From contig DAOVJF010000201.1 in NCBI GenBank assembly GCA_030673355.1, positions 1-5,632 of the forward strand: DNA of 5,632 nucleotides, written 5' to 3'. Source of the stretch: Planctomycetota bacterium (lineage in GTDB: Bacteria; JAJVIF01; JAPKYR01). Numbering within the stretch: position 1 is the first letter of the stretch; every line of letters begins with the position of its first letter. The notes under the pieces were generated by a model. That model was not told where the DNA came from and did not search any database. It saw only the letters and a program-made list of their open reading frames with translations. Of this stretch, positions 1-4,997 are shown piece after piece. The translations under genes and the position numbers were made by a program.

Positions 1-23
1 ATTGTGAATGGTTTTAGTAGCAT
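1..23 (-). other. Mirrored copy of the amrS 5' end
   Basis: Read on the minus strand, bases 23 to 1 are identical to the first 23 bases of amrS (start codon plus codons for LLKPFT). A mirrored TATAAT box lies at 52-47. A second open reading frame with the same start may continue leftwards, or this may be an artefactual copy. What lies beyond base 1 is not visible. Confidence 0.4.
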
Positions 24-117
24 TGTTTCTACACTCACCAGCAACAATTATAGAAAAATTTAATCATATTTAGCCATCGAAAAAACGATAAACCGTAGAA
101 CAGCACGGCAGTGCGTC
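1..117. repeat. Left arm of a 117-bp inverted repeat
   Basis: Base i of this arm is complementary to base 318-i of the arm at 201-317 over 117 positions. The only mismatch is T77 against G241, which would be a wobble pair in RNA. The arm contains a mirror image of the amrS promoter region and start codon, so those signals also point leftwards out of the window. It begins at base 1, so its true outer limit cannot be seen. It may be a genuine inverted duplication or an assembly or amplification fold-back at a contig end. The repeat itself is certain; its origin is not. Confidence 0.95.
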
Positions 118-180
118 GACCGGCAGTGCGTCGACCGGCAGTGCGTCGACCGGCAGTGCGTCGACCAGCAGTGCGTCGAA
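106..180. repeat. Five 15-bp tandem repeats
   Basis: Four identical copies of CGGCAGTGCGTCGAC lie at 106-120, 121-135, 136-150 and 151-165. A fifth copy at 166-180 differs at two positions (CAGCAGTGCGTCGAA). Each perfect unit ends in the palindrome GTCGAC. A partial inverted copy lies at 201-212 in the opposite arm. The array lies upstream of the putative promoters in both arms, so it could be a protein-binding array or simply an unstable satellite. No function can be assigned from the sequence. Confidence 0.95.
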
Positions 181-200
181 AGGATTATTTTAATATGGAA

Positions 201-317
201 GACGCACTGCCGTGCTGTTCTACGGTTTATCGTTTTTTCGGTGGCTAAATATGATTAAATTTTTCTATAATTGTTGCTGGTGAGTGTAGAAACAATGCTA
301 CTAAAACCATTCACAAT
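201..317. repeat. Right arm of the 117-bp inverted repeat
   Basis: This is the reverse complement of bases 1-117 with a single mismatch (G241). The arm begins with a 12-bp inverted copy of the 15-bp tandem unit. It continues through an A/T-rich stretch with a TATAAT box at 266-271 and ends seven codons plus two bases into the amrS gene. Sequence right of 317 is normal amrS coding sequence. The 83-nt centre (118-200) separates the arms and holds most of the tandem array. Confidence 0.95.
242..271 (+). promoter_or_regulatory. Putative amrS promoter
   Basis: A perfect TATAAT at 266-271 lies 18 bp after a poor -35 candidate, TGGCTA (242-247). Transcription would start near 278, giving a leader of about 17 nt. 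That would exclude the upstream TTG at 271 as start codon and fits use of ATG 295. The element lies inside the inverted repeat, so an identical promoter faces left at 47-76. Confidence 0.4.
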
Positions 318-1344
318 CCCGGCTCAATTCTATGAGGATCACCCATCGGGGAAAATTCGCTGCCTACTCTGCCCTATGCACTGCCTGATCGCTGAAGGAA
401 AGGACGGGTTCTGCGGTACCCGGCGTGTCAGGAACGGTGTGCTTGAAGCGGTGAACTGGGGTCTGGTAGTGTCGGCGGGAATGGACCCTATAGAGAAGAA
501 ACCGCTTTACAATTTTCATCCGGGCTCCGCGACCCTGTCATTTGGTGGACTTGGATGTAACCTGTCATGTATCCACTGCCAGAACGCTTCGATTTCAACG
601 CCAAGGATCACAAGAATGGGCCGGATTACCGGTATGGGAAACGGCCCGATGACTCCGGAGGACGTGATCCGGACCGCTGTATCCCGTAACGCGGACGGAA
701 TATCGTTCACATATAACGAGCCGACAATATGGTTCGAATGGGCGCTGGAAACCTCGAAACTCGCAAAAGATAATGGCCTTTACACGGTATTTGTCACAAA
801 TGCATATATAGAACGGGAACCCCTGGATGCTCTTGGCCCTTACCTCGATGCTTACGCGGCGGATATCAAGGGCTGGGGACAGGATTTCCATACGAAATTC
901 TGCAAAATACCGAGGTGGGAGAAAATTCTCGAGGCAATAGACCGGGCGAAAAATGTGCACGGGATGCATATCGAGACCACTACGAATGTGGTTCCCGGAT
1001 ACAACGACGATGACACCACATTGAACTCAATCGCGGGATGGGTTACTGAAAAACTTGGACCGTTAACTCCCTGGCATGTCTCGAGGTTCATACCGCATCA
1101 TAAACTCGGTCACCTGGACCCTACACCGGCAGACACTTTGATCAGAGCAAGGAAAATCGGTCTCGATGCGGGATTGAAGTATGTTTACATCGGAAACGTA
1201 CACGGTCTTGAAGGGGTGGAGGACTCACACTGCCCCAAATGCGGGGAGCTTCTGATCAAACGTACAGGCTATTACACCAGGATCACGGGACTCGATGGCG
1301 ATAAATGCGCAAAGTGCGGGGAAGCGACGGGGATAGTCAGGTGA
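295..1344 (+). CDS. amrS: AmrS-type radical SAM enzyme (AmmeMemoRadiSam family)
   Basis: This 349-residue protein of the AmmeMemoRadiSam radical SAM family is related to pyruvate-formate lyase activating enzymes. The radical SAM motif CNLSCIHC (C88, C92, C95) would bind the [4Fe-4S] cluster that cleaves S-adenosylmethionine. Other family marks are an N-terminal Cys cluster (C23, C26, C30, C40), the FTYNEP motif at 138-143, and a C-terminal zinc-ribbon-like CPKCG...CAKCG (C313, C316, C338, C341). Length is normal for the family. I chose ATG 295 because GGTGAG (279-284) precedes it and a TATAAT box overlaps the alternative TTG 271; a start after codon 12 would lose conserved sequence. The usual partners, AMMECR1-like and MEMO-like genes, are not in the window. 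The family is linked by gene neighbourhood to those two proteins, but the substrate cannot be inferred here. Family assignment is firm; function is open. Confidence 0.9.
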   Translation: MLLKPFTIPAQFYEDHPSGKIRCLLCPMHCLIAEGKDGFCGTRRVRNGVLEAVNWGLVVSAGMDPIEKKPLYNFHPGSATLSFGGLGCNLSCIHCQNASISTPRITRMGRITGMGNGPMTPEDVIRTAVSRNADGISFTYNEPTIWFEWALETSKLAKDNGLYTVFVTNAYIEREPLDALGPYLDAYAADIKGWGQDFHTKFCKIPRWEKILEAIDRAKNVHGMHIETTTNVVPGYNDDDTTLNSIAGWVTEKLGPLTPWHVSRFIPHHKLGHLDPTPADTLIRARKIGLDAGLKYVYIGNVHGLEGVEDSHCPKCGELLIKRTGYYTRITGLDGDKCAKCGEATGIVR

Positions 1345-1373
1345 TCTTAATTTTCGAGATAATTTAATGGTGC

Positions 1374-1402
1374 TTGATTTTTTTTGATTACTCAATCATA
1401 AT
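1374..1402 (+). promoter_or_regulatory. Promoter of the lipoprotein gene
   Basis: TTGATT (1374-1379), a 17-bp spacer and CATAAT (1397-1402) match a sigma-70-type promoter. Transcription would start near 1409, leaving a leader of about 38 nt that includes the GGAGG site at 1436-1440. No clear terminator for amrS is seen in the 1345-1446 gap, so readthrough from amrS is also possible. Confidence 0.5.
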
Positions 1403-1446
1403 CTGCTTCATTATTAAAATCTCAACAATGGACTTGGAGGAACATC

Positions 1447-1923
1447 ATGAAAAAATTACTTTTTGTTGTTTTTGTGCTGGCAATCTTCACAATCGGTTGC
1501 GGAGGGGGCGGGAGTAGTGATGAACGGAATCTCGCCGGATTGGAAGGTAACTGGGGGGCGTCAGTCAGCCAGGAAATGGGCGTTGTCTGGCTGGATGGTT
1601 CCAGTGACACGTACCAAATGGATTTTGTGGCAGGATTTACTATTTACTTAAATTCGATAATTGATGAGGAGGGGACAAAATTAAACTGGTCTTATAACGG
1701 CTCTACCCTGCATATCAATACCTCTAATCCAACACAGGTCACCCTTAGTAATTATCCTGGTTGCGTATATACCGGAACTGAGAAAATGCACTACATAGTC
1801 ATAATAACACCAGGGGCGACATCAGCGAATTTTACCGGTACGGGCACTTTACCTCTGGCATCATCAAGTTGTCAAAATGGTACGGGAACGTTAAACGCTG
1901 TGGGTACTATGGTAAAGCTGTGA
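1447..1923 (+). CDS. Small secreted lipoprotein of unknown function
   Basis: The product has 158 residues. It starts with a type II signal peptide: MKK, a hydrophobic stretch (residues 4-14) and TIGC ending at C18, the expected lipidated cysteine. A Gly/Ser linker (GGGGSS, 19-24) follows. The mature part is rich in Thr, Ser, Gly and Asn with alternating hydrophobic residues, as in a beta-sheet domain. EGNWG near residue 33 resembles the opening of lipocalin-like or other small beta-barrel lipoproteins, but this is only an impression. C106 and C142 could form a disulfide in the periplasm. A strong GGAGG lies 6 nt before the ATG, and the gene has its own promoter. I do not recognise a specific family. 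The residue at -3 of the lipobox is Thr instead of the commoner Leu, so lipidation is likely but not certain. Confidence 0.8.
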   Translation: MKKLLFVVFVLAIFTIGCGGGGSSDERNLAGLEGNWGASVSQEMGVVWLDGSSDTYQMDFVAGFTIYLNSIIDEEGTKLNWSYNGSTLHINTSNPTQVTLSNYPGCVYTGTEKMHYIVIITPGATSANFTGTGTLPLASSSCQNGTGTLNAVGTMVKL

Positions 1924-2156
1924 GCACGTAAATCAGCGACAGGGCGGACAAAAAAACCGGGCTTTATCTAAATTTACCTGATGTACCTATTGATTGCAGG
2001 AAGGCTTTTTATACCGGTCGGCCAATTGATGTATGCTTACACGCTAAGCGTTTCCAAAGGAGATTTCGTTTCCTTTTCTTCTCAGATTGACAACTGCGGT
2101 AATCAGGACCTTCAGGTGCCGGGAAAAACAGAAATACCGTTAATCCCCTGTACCCC
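1924..2156. other. Intergenic region with a weak terminator candidate
   Basis: No convincing gene is visible between the lipoprotein gene and the rpsF promoter. A hairpin AAAGGA (2056-2061) with TCCTTT (2071-2076) around a 9-nt loop, followed by TCTT, could be a weak terminator. An open frame from 1981 lacks a ribosome binding site and runs into the rpsF start, so it is not called as a gene. Confidence 0.4.
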
Positions 2157-2185
2157 TTGCCAGTTGAGGGTTTCTTTGGTAGAAT
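2157..2185 (+). promoter_or_regulatory. Promoter of the rpsF-ssb-rpsR-rplI operon
   Basis: TTGCCA (2157-2162), a 17-bp spacer and TAGAAT (2180-2185) form a good sigma-70-type promoter. Initiation near 2192 would give a leader of about 22 nt, just enough for the GGAGG site at 2204-2208. Such a short leader leaves little room for the structured S6:S18-binding leader known upstream of rpsF in many bacteria. Confidence 0.65.
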
Positions 2186-2213
2186 ATCCCGCTTGTGTCA
2201 CGTGGAGGCAAAC

Positions 2214-2522
2214 GTGAGAAATTATGAATTAATATACATCTCAAAGCCTGATTTAAACGACCAGGACATTGGGACATTACGGTCAGATGTACAGAATATA
2301 ATCACTCAGCTCGACGGAGTGGTCGATAAGGAAGACGCCTGGGGTAAACGGCAGCTTGCTTTCGAGGTGAAAGATTTTACTGAGGGAATTTATACTCTCG
2401 TAGAATTGAAATTTCCGCCGGGTAACCCTGGGAAATTGAAAGATAAGCTTAAGATCGACGAGCGAATCATCAGGTATATGGTCACATCCCGGGAAATCAG
2501 GAAAAGTAATTCAAAAGAATGA
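2214..2522 (+). CDS. rpsF: 30S ribosomal protein S6
   Basis: This 102-residue protein of the small ribosomal subunit pairs with S18 on the platform of the 30S particle. It opens with the family signature MRNYELIYI. It also has WGKRQLAFEV (residues 43-52), where S6 proteins usually have W-G-[KR]-[KR]-x-L-A, and DERIIRYMV (82-90). The length fits the short S6 form without the acidic C-terminal extension of enterobacteria. The start is GTG 2214, placed by GGAGG 5 nt upstream and by homology. An upstream in-frame ATG at 2157 would fall in the promoter and add 19 unrelated residues. It is the first gene of an operon with ssb 52 nt downstream. Confidence 0.97.
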   Translation: MRNYELIYISKPDLNDQDIGTLRSDVQNIITQLDGVVDKEDAWGKRQLAFEVKDFTEGIYTLVELKFPPGNPGKLKDKLKIDERIIRYMVTSREIRKSNSKE

Positions 2523-2574
2523 TCAGTACCATTAAACGGTGAATGGGCCGGGGCATGAAACAGGCTGGTGAAGT

Positions 2575-3156
2575 ATGAACAGGATAGTTTTAGTTGGGCG
2601 TCTGGAGTCAACACCTGAACTAAGGCATACATCGACAGGAATACCGGTTGCGAACTTCTCCCTTTCGGTGCGCAGGAATATTCCGAACGGGCAGGGTCGT
2701 TACGAGCGTGATGTTTTCCGCGTGGTCACATGGCGAAAACTGGCCGAAACCTGCTGCCGGTTCCTGGAGAGGGGACGAATGATCGCGGTTGACGGCAAGT
2801 TGCAGAACCGCGTGCTCCAGTCTCCAAATAATGATCGCAGGATCATTGTCGAAGTCCATGCCGATGATGTGCGGTTCCTGGAGGGGGCCAAACCGAGGTC
2901 TGAGACGGGAAGACGGACAGATGCTGAAACCACGGCGGCGAACGAACAGCATGCTTCCGGAGAAGTGGCTGAACCGGAAATGCTTAAGGATGACGCCGGA
3001 GCAACCGTACAACAGAAGCCAGTTGAAGCTGATACTGTTTCTGCCGCTATTGAAAATCCTGAGCCGGGGCAAAATCAGGTTCCCGTTGAAGAAGAACCCG
3101 ATGAACCCTCTGAAAATACCTGGTTCAGTGATGAAACAGAGGGAACACCTCTTTAG
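2575..3156 (+). CDS. ssb: Single-stranded DNA-binding protein
   Basis: This 193-residue SSB coats single-stranded DNA in replication and repair, probably as a tetramer. The OB fold spans about residues 1-104: MNRIVLVGRL at the start, FSLSVRR (28-34), VFRVVTWRKLAE (47-58, with W53) and MIAVDGKLQNR (69-79). A long acidic, Glu/Pro-rich, probably disordered linker covers about 105-180. The tip reads WFSDETEGTPL. SSB tails normally end in an acidic stretch plus Pro-Phe and dock onto partner proteins; here the last two residues are Pro-Leu and the acidic run is broken by Gly-Thr. The ATG has only a weak GGTGA close upstream, so translation may depend partly on rpsF. Its place between rpsF and rpsR is the classic arrangement. 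Confidence 0.96.
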   Translation: MNRIVLVGRLESTPELRHTSTGIPVANFSLSVRRNIPNGQGRYERDVFRVVTWRKLAETCCRFLERGRMIAVDGKLQNRVLQSPNNDRRIIVEVHADDVRFLEGAKPRSETGRRTDAETTAANEQHASGEVAEPEMLKDDAGATVQQKPVEADTVSAAIENPEPGQNQVPVEEEPDEPSENTWFSDETEGTPL

Positions 3157-3242
3157 GATTCATGTATAAAATTGACCACCTTAAGCGCTGGTTACAAATC
3201 AGCGCTGACAGAATAAAAATAACTGAAGGAGACGTTTAGACC
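3157..3242 (+). promoter_or_regulatory. ssb-rpsR gap with hairpin and a 25-codon ORF
   Basis: A perfect 7-bp stem, AGCGCTG (3184-3190) with CAGCGCT (3200-3206), encloses a 9-nt loop. No T-run follows, so it is not an intrinsic terminator. It may instead protect mRNA or control rpsR translation. An open frame from ATG 3162 runs through the hairpin and the rpsR ribosome binding site to a TAG at 3237-3239, three bases before the rpsR ATG. It could be a translated leader or chance. Confidence 0.4.
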
Positions 3243-3515
3243 ATGGGAAAACGAAGAAGTGGTGGCTATTCCCGCTCCTCGACAAAAAAACGGCGTGGAT
3301 TCAGGCCCAGAAGAAGGAAGGTCTGTTTTTTCTGTGCAAGCAGAACCGCTGAGATCGACTATAAGGACATCGAGCTCATGCGTAAATTCATGAGCGATCG
3401 AGGAAAGATACTGCCAAGGCGCCGGACCGGAACCTGCCCGAAACACCAGCGGGAACTTGCTCGGCATATCAAAAAAGCACGCGAAATCGCGCTCGTTCCG
3501 TATACAATCGACTAA
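3243..3515 (+). CDS. rpsR: 30S ribosomal protein S18, cysteine-containing form
   Basis: This 90-residue small-subunit protein binds 16S rRNA together with S6. The very basic N-terminus (about residues 3-25) is followed by KVCFFC (C28, C31), IDYKDIELMRKFMSDRGKI and GTCPKHQR (C65, H68). The C-x2-C plus C-x2-H set is what a zinc-binding S18 would use. Ribosomal proteins are known to exist in C+ and C- forms, and this is a C+ form. The core is the family-typical segment from IDYKD to the ARHIKKAREIALVPY region. A GAAGGAG site (3225-3231) lies 11 nt before the ATG, slightly far but adequate. It is the third gene of the operon, 86 nt after ssb and 85 nt before rplI. Confidence 0.97.
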   Translation: MGKRRSGGYSRSSTKKRRGFRPRRRKVCFFCASRTAEIDYKDIELMRKFMSDRGKILPRRRTGTCPKHQRELARHIKKAREIALVPYTID

Positions 3516-3600
3516 CCGGCACCAACGGATTTCCGTGGATTCTCAAATTACCGGCTACGCTTAGTCCCACGGATGTTTTAATGAGAGGTGAAGATCTGCC
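3516..3600 (+). promoter_or_regulatory. rpsR-rplI gap with two competing hairpins
   Basis: Hairpin A pairs CCAACGG (3522-3528, one bulged A) with CCGTGG (3533-3538) over a 4-nt loop. Hairpin B pairs TCCGTGG (3532-3538) with CCACGGA (3567-3573). Both need the same CCGTGG, so they exclude each other. Hairpin B is followed by TGTTTTA and then the rplI ribosome binding site GAGGTGA (3585-3591). This arrangement could act as a switch, but a processing site or chance is also possible. Confidence 0.4.
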
Positions 3601-4056
3601 ATGAAGGTTATATTATTAGAGAACGTACCTAAACTCGGTCAGGCGGGTGATGTCGTCGAAGTAAAATCGGGCTATGGACGAAACTATCTCGTGCCGCGAG
3701 GTATGGCGCAGACGCTGACCAAAAAAGCGCTTGCGGAAATCGAGGAACTCAAACGGGTCGCGATCCGCCGTTCCGACCGTGAACTTGATAACGCCAGGAA
3801 AATGGGCGAGAAACTGGATGGCTATACTATTCAGCTTCCCGGCAAAGTAGGGGGTAGGGGGAACAAGCTTTACGGGTCGGTTACCACTCAGCAGATCGCC
3901 ACTGCGATCGGGCTTTTCCTGGAGATTGAACTCGATAAACGGAAAATTTCCGTGCCTGAACCGATAAAAACGCTCGGAATGCATGATTATAAGATCAAGC
4001 TGCATCCGGAAATTGAGGTTGAGGGAAAAGTGGAAGTTGTTAAGGCTGAGGAGTAG
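3601..4056 (+). CDS. rplI: 50S ribosomal protein L9
   Basis: This 151-residue large-subunit protein binds 23S rRNA near the base of the L1 stalk. The N-terminal RNA-binding domain shows the L9 signature: MKVILLENVPKLGQAGD (1-17), then VKSGYGRNYLVPRG (21-34). A long charged helix (about 40-72) links it to the C-terminal domain, which contains KLYGSVT (89-95), a typical L9 motif. The length is normal. The ATG is preceded by GAGGTGA (3585-3591) at 9-nt spacing, a close match to the anti-Shine-Dalgarno complement. It is the last gene of the operon, and an intrinsic terminator begins about 40 nt after the stop. Confidence 0.97.
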   Translation: MKVILLENVPKLGQAGDVVEVKSGYGRNYLVPRGMAQTLTKKALAEIEELKRVAIRRSDRELDNARKMGEKLDGYTIQLPGKVGGRGNKLYGSVTTQQIATAIGLFLEIELDKRKISVPEPIKTLGMHDYKIKLHPEIEVEGKVEVVKAEE

Positions 4057-4097
4057 ATATCCTGACCGAACCAAGTTTTAGAAAAAATGAAAACCCA

Positions 4098-4124
4098 GGG
4101 CCCTTGCATGGGTCCGTTTTTTTT
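4098..4124 (+). terminator. Intrinsic terminator of the rplI operon
   Basis: GGGCCC (4098-4103) pairs with GGGTCC (4110-4115), one pair being G-U, across a 6-nt loop. After one G comes a run of eight T (4117-4124). An alternative ACCCA/TGGGT stem overlaps it. The A-rich flank on the left could allow weak termination on the other strand too. Confidence 0.9.
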
Positions 4125-4422
4125 ATTATTAAAAGGGGAGGGATTCCCGGCACAGCAATTCGAGCGAATCAGGGTATACTGGATTATTGGTATAATAATA
4201 AATTTAAATCAACAGGCAGCTGTCCCCTTATATTTTTTAACTAAAGTGAATGGTGCCCCTGTCGATTTACCAGCTATCGGCATCAAATATATAAACCGCG
4301 AAAATTAATCTTGAAAAAATGAAACGGGAGGCACAAAATGGGGGGAAATGGAGAAAATATGATGTGTCCGGGAGTTTGAGAGTAAAAGTCAGGGCCGGAC
4401 CCTGGCATTTGCCGGGGTAAGA
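4125..4422. other. Intergenic region without a convincing gene
   Basis: No protein gene is supported here. It contains an extended -10 motif TGGTATAAT (4188-4196) without a good -35. A strong GGGAGG (4326-4331) lies 6 nt before a 13-codon ORF, MGGNGENMMCPGV (4338-4379). A short hairpin pairs CAGGG (4390-4394) with CCCTG (4400-4404). The longer open frame starting at 4087 is translation through the terminator and is not credible. Confidence 0.5.
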
Positions 4423-4451
4423 TTGACAAATATTGTAATAGTTGGTAGCCT
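4423..4451 (+). promoter_or_regulatory. Promoter of the tRNA cluster
   Basis: A consensus TTGACA (4423-4428), a 17-bp spacer and TAGCCT (4446-4451) lie 33 nt before tRNA-Lys. The perfect -35 element is typical of stable RNA promoters. Initiation is expected near 4458. Confidence 0.75.
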
Positions 4452-4484
4452 TAAAAGTTCGTGCATTGAATATTTGAAGCGCGA

Positions 4485-4560
4485 AGGCCGTTAGCTCAGT
4501 TGGTAGAGCACCGGACTTTTAATCCGGGTGTCGTGGGTTCGATTCCCACACGGCCTACCA
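4485..4560 (+). tRNA. tRNA-Lys (anticodon TTT)
   Basis: This 76-nt cloverleaf has acceptor AGGCCGT/ACGGCCT with all seven pairs Watson-Crick. The D stem is GCTC/GAGC, the anticodon stem CCGGA/TCCGG with loop CTTTTAA (anticodon 4518-4520), and the T stem GTGGG/CCCAC. Discriminator A and CCA are encoded. It reads AAA and AAG codons and is the first gene of the cluster. Confidence 0.98.
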
Positions 4561-4608
4561 GAAGAAATCGTTTGAACCTTGGAAAAATAAAGGAAATTCA
4601 TATTACGT

Positions 4609-4685
4609 GCCCCCATCGTCTAGACGGCCTAGGACACCACTCTTTCAAGGTGGCAGCACGGGTTCAAATCCCGTTGGGGGTACCA
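4609..4685 (+). tRNA. tRNA-Glu (anticodon TTC)
   Basis: This 77-nt tRNA has acceptor GCCCCCA/TGGGGGT, the first pair being G-U. The anticodon stem CCACT/GGTGG closes with a U-G pair around loop CTTTCAA (anticodon 4644-4646). The T stem is ACGGG/CCCGT, and CCA is encoded. It lies 48 nt after tRNA-Lys with no terminator between, so the two are probably cotranscribed. Confidence 0.97.
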
Positions 4686-4728
4686 CTCCGAAAAGCATGC
4701 TTTGTAAGCTTCATATAAAAAATCGGGC

Positions 4729-4758
4729 TTGCGGTAATAAATAGAAGTGGAGTATAAT
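4729..4758 (+). promoter_or_regulatory. Internal promoter before tRNA-Asp
   Basis: TTGCGG (4729-4734), an 18-bp spacer and a perfect TATAAT (4753-4758) lie in the largest gap of the tRNA cluster (103 nt), 30 nt before tRNA-Asp. No intrinsic terminator is visible after tRNA-Glu, so this would add to the upstream promoter. Confidence 0.6.
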
Positions 4759-4788
4759 TTTAAAGCTCGGTTAACAGGTAATGAGCGC

Positions 4789-4866
4789 GGGGCGGTAGTT
4801 CAGCTTGGTTAGAATATCAGACTGTCAATCTGAAGGTCGCGGGTTCGAGTCCCGTCCGTCCCGCCA
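4789..4866 (+). tRNA. tRNA-Asp (anticodon GTC)
   Basis: This 78-nt tRNA has acceptor GGGGCGG/CCGTCCC with one G-U pair, D stem GTTC/GAAT, anticodon stem TCAGA/TCTGA with loop CTGTCAA (anticodon 4824-4826), and T stem GCGGG/CCCGT. The discriminator is G, as expected for tRNA-Asp, and CCA is encoded. Confidence 0.98.
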
Positions 4867-4904
4867 GAAATTTAAGTAGAGTAAAACCGAGGAAACGAAG
4901 TCAT

Positions 4905-4980
<76 letters not shown>

Positions 4981-4997
4981 AATGAAAACAATAATTC

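Noticed and set aside
106..180. CRISPR array
   Set aside because: The 15-bp units are contiguous with no spacers, and no cas genes are present.
271..294. Upstream TTG start giving amrS eight extra residues
   Set aside because: The TTG overlaps a TATAAT box, has no ribosome binding site, and the extra residues are not family-like; ATG 295 has GGTGAG upstream.
2157..2213. Upstream ATG start for rpsF
   Set aside because: It coincides with the -35 element, and the 19 added residues do not resemble S6; GTG 2214 has GGAGG at 5 nt and gives the standard MRNYE start.
1981..2217. 78-codon open frame before rpsF
   Set aside because: No ribosome binding site, no recognisable protein features, and it runs across the rpsF promoter and start codon.
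4087..4308. 73-codon open frame after rplI
   Set aside because: Its first codons are translation of the intrinsic terminator; no ribosome binding site and no protein-like composition.
4692..4703. Palindrome AAAGCATGCTTT after tRNA-Glu as a terminator
   Set aside because: A 12-nt palindrome without a loop or following T-run cannot form a useful terminator hairpin.
4500..4718. Open frame MVEHRTFNPGVVGSIPTRPT
   Set aside because: This is translation of tRNA-Lys and tRNA-Glu, a well-known false gene call.
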